NCBI RefSeq assembly: GCF_003583365.1
Contig: NZ_QXED01000012.1
Span: forward strand, 90,975 to 154,974
Direction of reading: 5' to 3'
From: Fibrisoma montanum
Lineage (GTDB): Bacteria; Bacteroidota; Bacteroidia; Cytophagales; Spirosomataceae
Length of the DNA stretch: 64,000 nucleotides
How positions within the stretch are numbered: position 1 is the stretch's first letter; every line of letters starts with the position of its first letter. The notes under the pieces are model-generated. The model was not told the origin of the DNA and did no database searches. It worked only from the letters and a program-made list of their open reading frames with translations. A program made the position numbers and the translations under genes. Positions 54,248 to 63,668 of this stretch are shown piece by piece.

Positions 54248-54249
54248 AT

Positions 54250-54314
54250 GATTGAGTTATTGAATGATTGAATTGTTGCCGATGATCTCAATTCAATCAT
54301 TCTACAACTCAATC
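54250..54314. terminator. Imperfect long hairpin between convergent genes
   Basis: The arms at 54250-54275 and 54289-54314 are complementary except for a central three-base internal loop. The structure lies between the aminotransferase gene (+) and the isoaspartyl peptidase gene (-). Confidence 0.6.
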
Positions 54315-54316
54315 AG

Positions 54317-55351
54317 TCAATCTTTATATATCAATACCTGACTACTGCCGTCGGCTTTGATGTAGCCCCGGTACATTCCCTCCGAATTGAACGGCATGGC
54401 AATGTTGCCGTTACGGTCAAGTGCAATAACACCCCCTTCGCCACCGCGTTTGACCAGTTTCTTCATCACTACCTCGTCGGCGGCCTGCTGAACGCTCAGG
54501 CCTTTGTAGTCCATCAGGGCCGATATGTCATAGCTGACTACGGAGCGGATAAAGAACTCGCCGTGACCCGTGGCCGATACGGCGCAGGTTGCGTTGTTGG
54601 CATACGTACCGGCACCAATAATTGGGGCATCGCCAACCCGGCCGTAGCGTTTGTTGGTCATACCGCCCGTCGACGTACCGGCCGCGAGATTACCGTACTG
54701 ATCCAGAGCAACACAGCCGACAGTCCCAAACTTTTTGCCTTCAACGAAAATCTGGTCGTCGAACAGCGCTCCGGTTGTATCGCCGGTATGATCCAGCACG
54801 GTCTTTTCTTCTTTGATAGCTTCTTGTAAAGCTCGCCAACGGGCCTCCGTATAAAAATACGCTGGCTCGACCAGCTCCACACCCTGCTGTCTGGCAAACG
54901 TTTCGGCGCCCTCACCCATCAGCATAACGTGTTCCGATTGCTCCATCACACGCCGGGCCGTACTGATCGGATTTTTGATGTTGGTGACGCCCGCAATGGC
55001 CCCGGCCTTAAGCGTTTTACCGTCCATAATGCTGGCGTCGAGTTCATGCTTACCATCGTGCGTGAATACTGCTCCTTTGCCTGCATTGAACAGAGGAGAG
55101 TCTTCCAGCACATGGATCGCAGCCTCGACCGCATCCAGACTCGTACCGCCTTTTTTCAGAACGGCGTAACCGGCCTGCAACGAACGGTTGAGCGCTTCGC
55201 GATACGCCTTCTCTTTCGCCGGGGTCATGTTTTTGCGCGAAATGGTACCCGCTCCACCGTGGATTACAAGCGCTATATTCTGATTGGTTTGTGCATCTGC
55301 TGTCATTACAATTCCTGTCACTGACAATACTAGCAAAAGTTTTTTCATCAT
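54317..55351 (-). CDS. Exported isoaspartyl peptidase / type 2 L-asparaginase
   Basis: 344 residues from the ATG at 55351, which gives a good signal peptide (residues 1-20, TADAQ). It is an Ntn hydrolase: IALVIHGGAGTISRK, LDAVEAAIHVLEDSPLFNAGKGAVFT and DASIMDGKTLKAGAIAGVTNI precede the autocleavage site in KKFGTVGCVALDQYG, where Thr210 becomes the N-terminal nucleophile; then GGMTNKRYGRVGDAPIIGAGTYAN. It cleaves isoaspartyl dipeptides and asparagine outside the cytoplasm. It follows the KdsC-like gene by 17 bases and is probably co-transcribed with it, an odd pairing. Confidence 0.94.
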   Translation of the reverse strand: MMKKLLLVLSVTGIVMTADAQTNQNIALVIHGGAGTISRKNMTPAKEKAYREALNRSLQAGYAVLKKGGTSLDAVEAAIHVLEDSPLFNAGKGAVFTHDGKHELDASIMDGKTLKAGAIAGVTNIKNPISTARRVMEQSEHVMLMGEGAETFARQQGVELVEPAYFYTEARWRALQEAIKEEKTVLDHTGDTTGALFDDQIFVEGKKFGTVGCVALDQYGNLAAGTSTGGMTNKRYGRVGDAPIIGAGTYANNATCAVSATGHGEFFIRSVVSYDISALMDYKGLSVQQAADEVVMKKLVKRGGEGGVIALDRNGNIAMPFNSEGMYRGYIKADGSSQVLIYKD

Positions 55352-55368
55352 AAGTTGTTCACCAATCC

Positions 55369-55884
55369 TTATCCATTGAACCATACGCTCTGGGCTTTCA
55401 TGACCTGTTCAATCACATCCCGCACCGCTCCCCGACCACCAATTTTGGGTGATACGTAGTCGCAAGTGGCCTGAACTTCATCCACGGCATCGGCCGGGCA
55501 CGTACTGACGAGCGCTGGCCGACGAAGTATTTCATAGTCAGGAATGTCGTCACCCATGTACAGAACCTCTTCTTCCTGTAGGCTGTCGCGGGTCAGAAAA
55601 CCAAGATAAGCATTGATCTTCTGGTCGTTCGGGCCACCCATAAACAGATCTTTTACGGTCAGGATGGTTAACCACTTGCGAACGCCCTCGGTGTTGGCCG
55701 CCGAGATGATTGCTACGTGAAAACCCGTTCGGATAGCGTGCTGAATGGCATAAGCGTCGTGGATATAAAAGGTTCGGAAACATTCGCCGGAATCCAGCGC
55801 GTTGACGCTTCCGTCGGTTAGAACACCATCTACATCAAAAATGAATGTTTTGACTCGCTTGAAACGGTTGAATAAATCAGACAT
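55369..55884 (-). CDS. KdsC-like HAD phosphatase (Kdo 8-phosphate phosphatase)
   Basis: 171 residues. The HAD motif I is FIFDVDGVLTDG (Asp17, Asp19); the motif II serine is in VAIISAANTEGVRKW, the motif III lysine is in QKINAYLGF and motif IV is VLYMGDDIPDYEIL. The size without a cap domain and DVDGVLTDG fit KdsC, which releases phosphate from Kdo-8-P for lipopolysaccharide synthesis; YrbI-like homologues may differ. No kdsA/kdsB gene is adjacent. It is divergent from the rRNA methyltransferase gene, 47 bases away. Confidence 0.9.
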   Translation of the reverse strand: MSDLFNRFKRVKTFIFDVDGVLTDGSVNALDSGECFRTFYIHDAYAIQHAIRTGFHVAIISAANTEGVRKWLTILTVKDLFMGGPNDQKINAYLGFLTRDSLQEEEVLYMGDDIPDYEILRRPALVSTCPADAVDEVQATCDYVSPKIGGRGAVRDVIEQVMKAQSVWFNG

Positions 55885-55931
55885 AATGTAAGTTTAGCAA
55901 AAAGGGACGGCCGGTTCCGTAATTTTACCGG

Positions 55932-57338
55932 ATGAATAACCAAACCCCGTCACCGTCGAACTTGTTGCCGACGGAACTACCTTCGGCGTTCAAAGCGCAG
56001 ATGCAGGCGCTGCTGGGAGAGGAGTTACCGGCGTTTGAGGCCGCGCTGACTCAGGAGCCGCCCGTCAGTATCCGGGTTAACCCCCGCAAACGCCACCTGA
56101 CCACGGAAGGGCTGGAGCGGGTGCCCTGGTGCGCCGAGGGGTTTTATCTGCCCGAACGCCCCAGCTTTACGCTTGATCCGCTGTTTCAGGCCGGAGCGTA
56201 CTACGTGCAGGAAGCATCGTCGATGCTGCTGGACGAAGCCCTGCGGCAGACCGTCAAAATAAATCGGCCCCTGCGCGTGCTCGACCTCTGCGCTGCTCCG
56301 GGGGGTAAAAGTACCCTGCTGGCGTCGGCGCTGCACCCCGACAGTTTGCTTATCTGCAACGAAGTGATTCGCAGCCGGGTACCGGTCCTGCGCGAGAACA
56401 TGGATAAATGGGGCTACCCGAACGTAGTGGTCAGCAGTCATGACCCCGAAGAGTTTGGCAACCTCAACGGATTTTTCGACGTCGTGGTGGTCGATGCCCC
56501 CTGCTCGGGCGAGGGGTTGTTCCGGAAAGACCACGAAGCGGTTCAGGAATGGTCTGAAAACAACGTTCAGTTATGCTCCGCCCGTCAGAAACGTATCCTG
56601 TCGGCCGCTGCACCCCTGGTCGATCAGGGCGGTATTCTTATCTACAGCACCTGTACGTACAACGACGCCGAAAACGACGACAATCTCCGGTATCTGACTC
56701 AAAATGGATTCAGCGGTCGGCCACTCAATCTGCCCGCCGAGTGGCGAATCGAAGAACGCCAGACAACCGAAGGCGCGTATGGTTATCAATGCTACCCGCA
56801 CCGTGTCAAAGGTGAAGGCTTCTTCATCAGTGTCTTCCAGAAAACAGCTTTCACGCCGGCCGTTAAGCTAAATGCCCGGACTTTTCGGACGATCAGACAA
56901 CTACGTCCCCGCGAAACGGCACAGGCGGCACAATGGCTGAAACTACCTACCGAATACTCATTTTGGGAAAAACCCAATCAGGATGTGATGGCCTTGCCGA
57001 AAGCATTGGAAAAAGATTTCTTATTTTTGGATAACGCCTTGCGTAACAAAGGCTTTGGATTAGATATGGGCGTATTCAAAGGCAATGACTTTGTTCCGGC
57101 CCATGCGCTGGCGCTGAGTACAGCCATCGCCGGTGAATTGCCCGCCGTATCGTTAAGTAAGGAGGATGCGTTGCGGTACTTTAAGAAAGAAAACCTAATT
57201 CTGAGTGAACCTGCCAAAGGGTGGTTGCTGGCTCGTTACGAAGGCTTGAATATAGGCTGGATGAAGGGCGTCGGGAACCGCGTAAATAACTACCTACCTA
57301 AAGACTGGCGTATCCGCATGGATATTCGAGAGCTATGA
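55932..57338 (+). CDS. rRNA cytosine-C5 methyltransferase (RsmF/RsmB-like)
   Basis: 468 residues. SAM-binding motif VLDLCAAPGGKST is at 117-128. Catalytic cysteines are in DAPCSGEGLF (Cys191) and STCTYNDAEND (Cys241), the two-cysteine pattern of m5C enzymes. The N-terminal phrase VSIRVNPRKRHLT and the C-terminal PUA-like part fit RsmF-type enzymes that modify 16S rRNA. The last four bases overlap the start of the next gene (ATGA). Confidence 0.92.
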   Translation: MNNQTPSPSNLLPTELPSAFKAQMQALLGEELPAFEAALTQEPPVSIRVNPRKRHLTTEGLERVPWCAEGFYLPERPSFTLDPLFQAGAYYVQEASSMLLDEALRQTVKINRPLRVLDLCAAPGGKSTLLASALHPDSLLICNEVIRSRVPVLRENMDKWGYPNVVVSSHDPEEFGNLNGFFDVVVVDAPCSGEGLFRKDHEAVQEWSENNVQLCSARQKRILSAAAPLVDQGGILIYSTCTYNDAENDDNLRYLTQNGFSGRPLNLPAEWRIEERQTTEGAYGYQCYPHRVKGEGFFISVFQKTAFTPAVKLNARTFRTIRQLRPRETAQAAQWLKLPTEYSFWEKPNQDVMALPKALEKDFLFLDNALRNKGFGLDMGVFKGNDFVPAHALALSTAIAGELPAVSLSKEDALRYFKKENLILSEPAKGWLLARYEGLNIGWMKGVGNRVNNYLPKDWRIRMDIREL

Positions 57339-58372
57339 AACGTTTCCTGATCATCATTGGCCTGATTCTGGCCGTAATCATTGTTGGCTATTCGGTTGGG
57401 CCGAGCAACCATTTCGACCCGATTAAAGACGAACCTGTTTCGCTCGATCCTGACCTGGTTAAACTTGAACAGGCCATTGCCAGCAGTGAGAAAGCCGCTC
57501 ACCTTAAACCGGATAACGAAGCCCGGATTGTTTGGGCCGATAGTAACCGTAAGCAGAAAACACCCTACAGCCTCGTTTATATTCATGGCTTCACCGCTAG
57601 TTGGGCCGAAGGTGATCCTGTGCATAAACAACTGGCAAAGAAGTTTGGCTGCAATTTGTACCTGTCACGCATGCACGGCCACGGCGTCGATTCGCCGGAT
57701 GCGCTCAAAGACTTAACCCCCGCCAAGTACGTAGCTTCCGCCGAGCGGGCGCTGGCTATCGGGCGGGCGCTGGGCGATAACGTTATCCTGATCGGTACGT
57801 CGGCGGGAGGTATGTTGTCGTTGTACCTGGCTGCTCACCACCCCGATATCACCGGGCTTGTGTTGTATTCACCCTGCATTGCCGTAGCTAACCCAGCCCT
57901 GAAGCTGGTGACCAAGCCGTGGGGCACGCAGATACTGGATCAGGTTTTCGGCGGGAAACACGTCGTCAATACGTACCAGCAGAAAGGTCGCAACCAGTAC
58001 TGGTTCACCAGCTACCACACCAATGGCTTACTGGCGCTTCAAACCATGCTCGACGAGCACATGACCGAAGAGGTTTTTCAAAAAGTAAAGCAGCCTGTTT
58101 TTGTTGGGTACTATTATAAGGACGACGACCATCAGGACAAAGTCGTTTCTGTTCCGGCTATGCTCTCTATGTATGAACAGCTGGGAACCCCAGCCGATAA
58201 AAAACAACAGGTCGCGTTTCCTGAATCTGGCGAACACGTAATCTCATCGCGGTTCACGTCACACGATCTGATCGGTGTTTACAATGCCACCGAAAAATTC
58301 ATCGAAGAGGTGCTGGATGTAAAGCCCGTACCGGCCGTAACGGCGACCTTGGCGCTTAACCCAAAAAAATAA
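57335..58372 (+). CDS. Membrane-anchored alpha/beta hydrolase
   Basis: 345 residues. One hydrophobic segment at residues 4-20 (FLIIIGLILAVIIVGYSV) anchors it or is a signal. The catalytic signs are YIHGFTASWAEGDPVHKQL, RMHGHGVDSP, the nucleophile elbow LIGTSAGGML (Ser156), the acid expected near FVGYYYKDDDHQD, and the base in ESGEHVISSRF. It starts four bases inside the methyltransferase gene, so translation is coupled, with no clear functional link. Substrate unknown. Confidence 0.87.
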   Translation: MKRFLIIIGLILAVIIVGYSVGPSNHFDPIKDEPVSLDPDLVKLEQAIASSEKAAHLKPDNEARIVWADSNRKQKTPYSLVYIHGFTASWAEGDPVHKQLAKKFGCNLYLSRMHGHGVDSPDALKDLTPAKYVASAERALAIGRALGDNVILIGTSAGGMLSLYLAAHHPDITGLVLYSPCIAVANPALKLVTKPWGTQILDQVFGGKHVVNTYQQKGRNQYWFTSYHTNGLLALQTMLDEHMTEEVFQKVKQPVFVGYYYKDDDHQDKVVSVPAMLSMYEQLGTPADKKQQVAFPESGEHVISSRFTSHDLIGVYNATEKFIEEVLDVKPVPAVTATLALNPKK

Positions 58373-58382
58373 TCTAACTTTG
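58349..58382 (+). promoter_or_regulatory. Candidate promoter of fabI
   Basis: TAACTTTG (58375-58382) matches TAnnTTTG exactly and TTG (58349-58351) lies 23 bases upstream of it. The ATG is 103 bases downstream, leaving a longish 5' leader. Confidence 0.5.
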
Positions 58383-58484
58383 ATCGGTTTTAATCGCTTC
58401 GAACTCACAACTGAAGGAGCAAAACGACAAAACGGTTTGTGGTGCTGGGCTACAGATCGAAAATTGTAAACTGAAAACTCTTAA

Positions 58485-59309
58485 ATGGCTTACGGATTAC
58501 TGAAAGGAAAGCGCGGCATCATTTCGGGTGCCCTCGACGAAAAATCAATTGCCTGGAAAGTCGCCCTCAAAGCAAAGGAAGAAGGCGCCATCTTTACCCT
58601 GACCAATGCGCCGATCGCGATGCGGATGGGTGCTATCAAGCAACTGGCTGAGCAGTGTGAAGCGGAAATCATCCCGGCGGATGCTACGTCAGTTGAAGAC
58701 CTCGAAAATCTCTACAATAAGTCAACCGACATTCTGGGTGGCAAAGTAGACTTTGTGCTACACAGCATAGGCATGAGCCCTAACATCCGGAAAGGCAGAC
58801 AATACACCGATCTGAACTACGAGTGGTTCAAGCAAAGCCTCGACGTTTCGGCCATGTCGTTGCACAAAATGCTGCAGACTGCCTACAAGCTCGACGCCAT
58901 CAACGAATGGGGCTCCGTAGTGGCGCTGTCGTACATGGCGGCCCAGCGTACGTTCTCATTCTATTCGGATATGGGCGATGCTAAAGCCCTGCTGGAATCG
59001 ATTGCCCGTAGTTTCGGCTATCAGTATGGCAAATTCCGCAAAGTTCGTGTCAATACAGTGTCTCAGTCGCCAACCGTAACAACGGCCGGGTCAGGCATCG
59101 GTGGTTTCGACAAGTTCTTTGATTTTGCTGAGGCTACGGCTCCGCTGGGCAACGCAAACGCTGAGCAATGCGCCGACTACGTCATTACGCTGTTCTCCGA
59201 TCTGACGCGGATGGTAACCATGCAGAACCTCTTCCACGATGGTGGTTTCTCAATGACTGGTGCTTCAGAAGAAGTGGTGCAGTCGCTGCTGGCCAGTCGA
59301 CAGGCCTAA
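58485..59309 (+). CDS. fabI: Enoyl-ACP reductase [NADH]
   Basis: 274 residues. It reduces trans-2-enoyl-ACP in the last step of the fatty-acid elongation cycle. Signs are GKRGIISGALDEKSIAWKVA (nucleotide binding), VLHSIGMSPN, the catalytic Tyr160 and Lys167 in FSFYSDMGDAKALLE (Tyr-x6-Lys, the FabI spacing) and RVNTVSQSPTVTTAGSGIGGF. It ends with FHDGGFSMTGASEEV. It has its own promoter candidate and shares a palindromic terminator with sbcC. Confidence 0.97.
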   Translation: MAYGLLKGKRGIISGALDEKSIAWKVALKAKEEGAIFTLTNAPIAMRMGAIKQLAEQCEAEIIPADATSVEDLENLYNKSTDILGGKVDFVLHSIGMSPNIRKGRQYTDLNYEWFKQSLDVSAMSLHKMLQTAYKLDAINEWGSVVALSYMAAQRTFSFYSDMGDAKALLESIARSFGYQYGKFRKVRVNTVSQSPTVTTAGSGIGGFDKFFDFAEATAPLGNANAEQCADYVITLFSDLTRMVTMQNLFHDGGFSMTGASEEVVQSLLASRQA

Positions 59310-59311
59310 AC

Positions 59312-59364
59312 CATATTAAACTGAAAAAGGCTACCTCGTCGGTAGCCTTTTTCAGTTTAATATG
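59312..59364. terminator. 24-bp perfect hairpin, bidirectional terminator of fabI and sbcC
   Basis: Bases 59312-59335 are exactly complementary to 59341-59364 with a five-base loop. T-runs at both ends of the arms suit termination in both directions. It overlaps the sbcC stop codon. Confidence 0.9.
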
Positions 59365-62300
59365 ACTCTACTACCTTGATTTTGCTGTTCCCGTCCGGCC
59401 CTTTTTCAACCTGAATCTGAACGCTGATTCGCTCTTTGATCTCGTGTCGGTGAGAAATAATACCAATAGTTTTTTTGCTGTCGTGTTGTAGCTTTTCCAG
59501 CATAACGATGGCCGTGTCCAGACTCTCGGGGTCGAGCGTACCGAAGCCTTCGTCTATAAACAGACTCTCTATCTGTACGTTCTGCGAAGCCAGATCGGAT
59601 AAACCCAAGGCCAGTGCCAGACTGAGCGTAAACGTTTCTCCCCCCGACAAACTTGATACCGACCGCTCCGTACTTCCCTGGTACTGATCCAGTACGTACA
59701 GCTCATCCTGACCATCGCGCGGCTTCAGCAGCAGGTATCGATCGGATAATTCCCGCAGGCGCCGGTTCGATAAACCAATCAGTTGGGCCAGTGTCAGTCC
59801 CTGCGCAAACTTACTGTACTCATCGCCTTTAGCACTGCCGATCAACTGGTTAAGCTGTCGCCACGGATGGGCTTCCGTCTCAAGTTTAATAAGCTCATCG
59901 GTCAGCTTCTTCTGACGCTTTCGCTGCTCACGATCGTGTTCGAGCTGTTTTTTGATGTACCCAACGCGTTCCCGAGTTTTCCGCTCGGTCGCTTTCTTTA
60001 AAAGAAGCTGCTGATTAATCTCGTCGGCAGATAAGGTTGTCCGGCGGGCTGCCTGCGCATCCGCTCGTTTGGCTTCTTCGTCCTGGCGTCGGCGCTTGAG
60101 CTCGTCGGCTTCCCGTTCCAGTGCAGTCTGTTGTTCCTGGAGCCGGCTGACCACTGGGGCATCTAACAGACAAGCGCGTGCGGTTGCTATGTCCGTCAGC
60201 CCCCGCTCCATCAGTTGGGGTTGTAGGGATTGTGTAAGCGTAGTCCACTCCTGATCGAGAGTTATGTACTCAGCAGTCACCTTTTCTAGAAGCCCGGTCT
60301 GTGTGGCCAGTTGAGTCTGCAACTGATAGAAGCGTTCAGTCAGTTGGTCGCAAACCTCGCGAATATTGCTATCCGGATACAAAGCTGCTTTTTGTTGAGT
60401 CAGCTCGGTCATGGTTTTTCGACTGTCGGACAAGGCGTTAAAATCATCGAGGAGCCGTCGCAACGTAACATCCTGCGCCCACAACGAACGTAGGTTGTCC
60501 AACTCATCGCGCTGAAGCATGAGTAGCTTCTTGGAGTCTTTCAACGACTCCGGACCAACAGACGAGTCAATTGCCAGCATTGTCAACTGATCCGTCACTT
60601 CTTTCTTTTTGGCGAACCAGAGCTGCCTCAATTCATTCCGGCGCTCGTTAAACGCTCGTTCGTTGGCCTGATCCTCAATCAATTCCAGACGAAGTGCTTC
60701 GTATTCTTTTTGCTTTTCCTGCCAGTCGGCGGTAGCAATGCGTAGCAATAATTCGTTTTCGCCCGTCTGCTGAACGTAGTGCTGGGCGTACGGATGATTC
60801 AGCGAGCCACAGAGCGGACAAGGCGATCCGTTGGTTAAACCTTTCCGTAATTCATCCAGATTCGCTTCGGTTTGCAGGCGGGTTCTGATGGCTTCCAGTT
60901 CATTTTTTCGGGCTTCGAGTCGCTTCACCTCCTGCTCAAGCTTGGTCAGTGAGTCGGCTTTCTGCTGAATGAGCTGATCGATCTGTTCGGCCTTGGTTTT
61001 CAGCGTCATCCCCTCCGACAACCGGGTTTGCTGTTCTTCCAGCACCGTAATCAGCGACGTAAGCTGGTTCTCCCGCTCGTACAGATGGTTAATCTCCTGA
61101 TTAATGGTCTCCGTCGATACGTGAGCGTACTCCTGTTCTAACTGGACCAGTTGCACCGAAAGCGTGTGGTACCGCTCGGCAACCTGCTGAGCCGCCACCT
61201 CCGGCTTCGCCAGATCAATCTGTCGAAACCACTCATGCGAAGCCGACTTGAGGGTTTGCTGGATGCTTTGCAGTGGTCGTTTACTACGTTCGTGCTCCGC
61301 TTCAATCTTGCCGGTCAGGTCAAGTACCTGCTCCTTAAACCCATCAATTTCTTTTTCAAACGTTTCTTCCGTTATAAACTTGGCCTGCGTAAGTGATTTA
61401 GCCTGGTCAAGTACGTTGGCAAGCTGATGGGTTAGTGATTGAATAACTTGATCTGATTGCCGACGGGAAGCCGCGACCGCATCGCGACGGGATTCCAGCC
61501 CACGGATGGTTTCCAGCGTAACGGCCAAGTCTGCTACCTGCTTATGGCGTTGCAATTGGTGCGCACTGGTAGAAAATTCATCAGACTTTTGCGCAAGCAC
61601 TGTCTGTCGCTTCTCCAGAAGGCTAAGTTGCTGATCGGCCTCCGAAAGTTGTCGCCAAAGCGCCTGTTCATCAGAAAGCTGGCTGATTTCCTCATCAAGC
61701 GCCTTAAGTTGAGCGTCCGTATCTTTCTGCTGTGCTTTCAGGGTTTGTACAGCGTCTTCGCTCAGCACCTGAATCAGCTCAACCTCACGCCGTTTGCTTA
61801 CCAGATACTCCTCAAACTGTTTGTTGGTAGCATACGCCCGTTGGCTCAATTGACGGTAGATTTCCGTTCCGGTTATCCGTTCGAGCATTTTGCTCCGCTC
61901 CGCCGATTTGGCTTTCAAAAACTGATCAAAAGCGCCCTGCGCCAGTACAATCGAGCGGACAAACTGCTCGTACGTAAGCCCAATTAACTCCTCATTCTTT
62001 TTAGGAAAGTCCCGTAAATCTTTGATTGGAAATAGCACACCCAGCGGCTGATCGTCTTTCAGCCGGGCCACTTCCATCTCGTAATTATTCCAGTTGCCGT
62101 TGCGATTCTTCTTGATAGACCAGCGAGATCGATACACATCGCCACCCACTTCGTATTCAACCTCAGCGTAAGCCGCCGAATTCACTTCGCGGGCCGCCTG
62201 TTGGTTAACCAGTAGGCCTTCGTCCGTAATATTGGTTAACGAAACTGCCCCCGACAGCCGTGGCACACGGTTAAACAAGGCCAGTGTAATCACATCAAGC

Positions 62301-62440
62301 AGCGTCGACTTTCCGGCACCGGTTGGCCCGGCAATTACAAAAAGGCCAGTGGAGCTTAAAAGCCCATTCGTGAAAACAATTGGCGGATGTTCGCCGTAAA
62401 AAGAATTGATGTTACGAAAGCGTATTTGTCGAATTTTCAT
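59357..62440 (-). CDS. sbcC: SbcC exonuclease subunit (Rad50-like ATPase)
   Basis: 1027 residues. Walker A is GPTGAGKST (38-46); Walker B is SLFIDEGFGTLDPESLD near the C-terminus, with signature SLSGGETFTLSLALALG. Between them are two long coiled coils meeting at the zinc hook CPLC (Cys541-Cys544), at the middle of the protein as expected. With SbcD it forms an ATP-dependent nuclease that opens DNA hairpins and double-strand ends. Its start overlaps the sbcD 3' end by 29 bases. Confidence 0.97.
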   Translation of the reverse strand: MKIRQIRFRNINSFYGEHPPIVFTNGLLSSTGLFVIAGPTGAGKSTLLDVITLALFNRVPRLSGAVSLTNITDEGLLVNQQAAREVNSAAYAEVEYEVGGDVYRSRWSIKKNRNGNWNNYEMEVARLKDDQPLGVLFPIKDLRDFPKKNEELIGLTYEQFVRSIVLAQGAFDQFLKAKSAERSKMLERITGTEIYRQLSQRAYATNKQFEEYLVSKRREVELIQVLSEDAVQTLKAQQKDTDAQLKALDEEISQLSDEQALWRQLSEADQQLSLLEKRQTVLAQKSDEFSTSAHQLQRHKQVADLAVTLETIRGLESRRDAVAASRRQSDQVIQSLTHQLANVLDQAKSLTQAKFITEETFEKEIDGFKEQVLDLTGKIEAEHERSKRPLQSIQQTLKSASHEWFRQIDLAKPEVAAQQVAERYHTLSVQLVQLEQEYAHVSTETINQEINHLYERENQLTSLITVLEEQQTRLSEGMTLKTKAEQIDQLIQQKADSLTKLEQEVKRLEARKNELEAIRTRLQTEANLDELRKGLTNGSPCPLCGSLNHPYAQHYVQQTGENELLLRIATADWQEKQKEYEALRLELIEDQANERAFNERRNELRQLWFAKKKEVTDQLTMLAIDSSVGPESLKDSKKLLMLQRDELDNLRSLWAQDVTLRRLLDDFNALSDSRKTMTELTQQKAALYPDSNIREVCDQLTERFYQLQTQLATQTGLLEKVTAEYITLDQEWTTLTQSLQPQLMERGLTDIATARACLLDAPVVSRLQEQQTALEREADELKRRRQDEEAKRADAQAARRTTLSADEINQQLLLKKATERKTRERVGYIKKQLEHDREQRKRQKKLTDELIKLETEAHPWRQLNQLIGSAKGDEYSKFAQGLTLAQLIGLSNRRLRELSDRYLLLKPRDGQDELYVLDQYQGSTERSVSSLSGGETFTLSLALALGLSDLASQNVQIESLFIDEGFGTLDPESLDTAIVMLEKLQHDSKKTIGIISHRHEIKERISVQIQVEKGPDGNSKIKVVESY

Positions 62441-63668
62441 GCAGAAGAGGAGCCGCCTGCTCCGTAACCATCTTGTAAAGTTTCTTGTACGTATCTACGA
62501 GTGTCAGTCGATCATCACCTTCAACCAGCGATGCATCCAGCCGTCGGCCAAAAACGTCGAGATACGTAAGGTCCTGAAGTATCGTATCCGCTACGTATAG
62601 TGAGTCCAGCCCCTTCAGCTTATTACGGAATACCAGCCGGGTTTTGGCAATCTGAAAAGCAGCCTGGGCATAGTCGCGTTGCAACTGTTCGAAATGCTTA
62701 CGAACGCTCAAACTTTCGTTTTCTTCCTCAACCAGTACGTCTACCAGCATCGGTAACGTATCCTCCGGCAAATTCAGATTTTCCAGCGTATCACGTACTT
62801 CATCCATCGAACCGCCAACGTGCCGCAACGTCCTAAAGCGCGGTACAGGTACAGATTCCACGCGAACCACCGCCCCGTTATCGATTGTCAACTCCAGCAG
62901 TTGATGACGATTATCGCGTTCACCAAAACTTAGGGGAATAGGCGAACCACTGTAACGAACCGCCTGATTGGCGCCGATAGTCTGGGGAACGTGAATGTGG
63001 CCCAGCGCCACGTAATCAAATCCAGCAGGAAATTGCTCCGAGGAGAAGGCGGCCTGACCTCCAACGCTGTGGATCTCCCGCTCACTTTCAGAGGTTGTGG
63101 CTCCATTAACATACAGATGCCCCATAGCAAGTTTAGGTACATCTTTATACGCCTGACAGCAATAGTCAATGATACGTTCGTAATGATTGCGAATCCCGGT
63201 TCGGACGGCCTCAATCCGTTCGTCGAAGGTCTGTCCCGAAATTGATTGACGCAGATCAGCATCCCGAAGATAGGGAACAGCAGCAATCAGCAAATCCGTT
63301 GATCCCGTCGCCAGCCGAACTACTTCTTCAGCACAATCGTGAGTAGTACATCCGACAACATGAATATTCAAATGACGTAGCAGTTCCCTCGGGGCGTTCA
63401 GCTTACTGGCCGAGTCATGATTGCCACCAGTTATGATAAGTCTCCGGCCAAGCGGAAGCATACGAGTCAGAAACTTGTAATAAAGCGACATCGACCCATC
63501 GTTCGGGTTGGTCGTATCAAACACATCCCCGGAGATTAAGAGAACATCAATGTCCCGCTCATCAATCAAAGTGGCTAACCAGTTGAGAAACAACTCATGG
63601 TCATCGCGGAGATCATGTTTATACAGTCGTTTTCCCAGATGCCAATCCGCTGTATGCAGTATTTTCAT
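62412..63668 (-). CDS. sbcD: SbcD exonuclease subunit (Mre11-like)
   Basis: 418 residues. The metallophosphoesterase motifs are in order: ILHTADWHLGKRLYKHDL, LLISGDVFDTTNPND, IITGGNHDSASKLN, MGHLYVNG and YVALGHIHVPQ. They hold two Mn2+ for the nuclease activity. The C-terminal part (residues about 330-418) would contact SbcC. It is the first gene of the sbcDC pair, which ends near the fabI terminator. The frame overlaps sbcC by 29 bases. Confidence 0.96.
   Translation of the reverse strand: MKILHTADWHLGKRLYKHDLRDDHELFLNWLATLIDERDIDVLLISGDVFDTTNPNDGSMSLYYKFLTRMLPLGRRLIITGGNHDSASKLNAPRELLRHLNIHVVGCTTHDCAEEVVRLATGSTDLLIAAVPYLRDADLRQSISGQTFDERIEAVRTGIRNHYERIIDYCCQAYKDVPKLAMGHLYVNGATTSESEREIHSVGGQAAFSSEQFPAGFDYVALGHIHVPQTIGANQAVRYSGSPIPLSFGERDNRHQLLELTIDNGAVVRVESVPVPRFRTLRHVGGSMDEVRDTLENLNLPEDTLPMLVDVLVEEENESLSVRKHFEQLQRDYAQAAFQIAKTRLVFRNKLKGLDSLYVADTILQDLTYLDVFGRRLDASLVEGDDRLTLVDTYKKLYKMVTEQAAPLLHENSTNTLS

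Noticed and set aside
61457..61987. A 176-codon frame on the plus strand
   Set aside because: Antisense to sbcC; the sequence is a mirror of coiled-coil codons.
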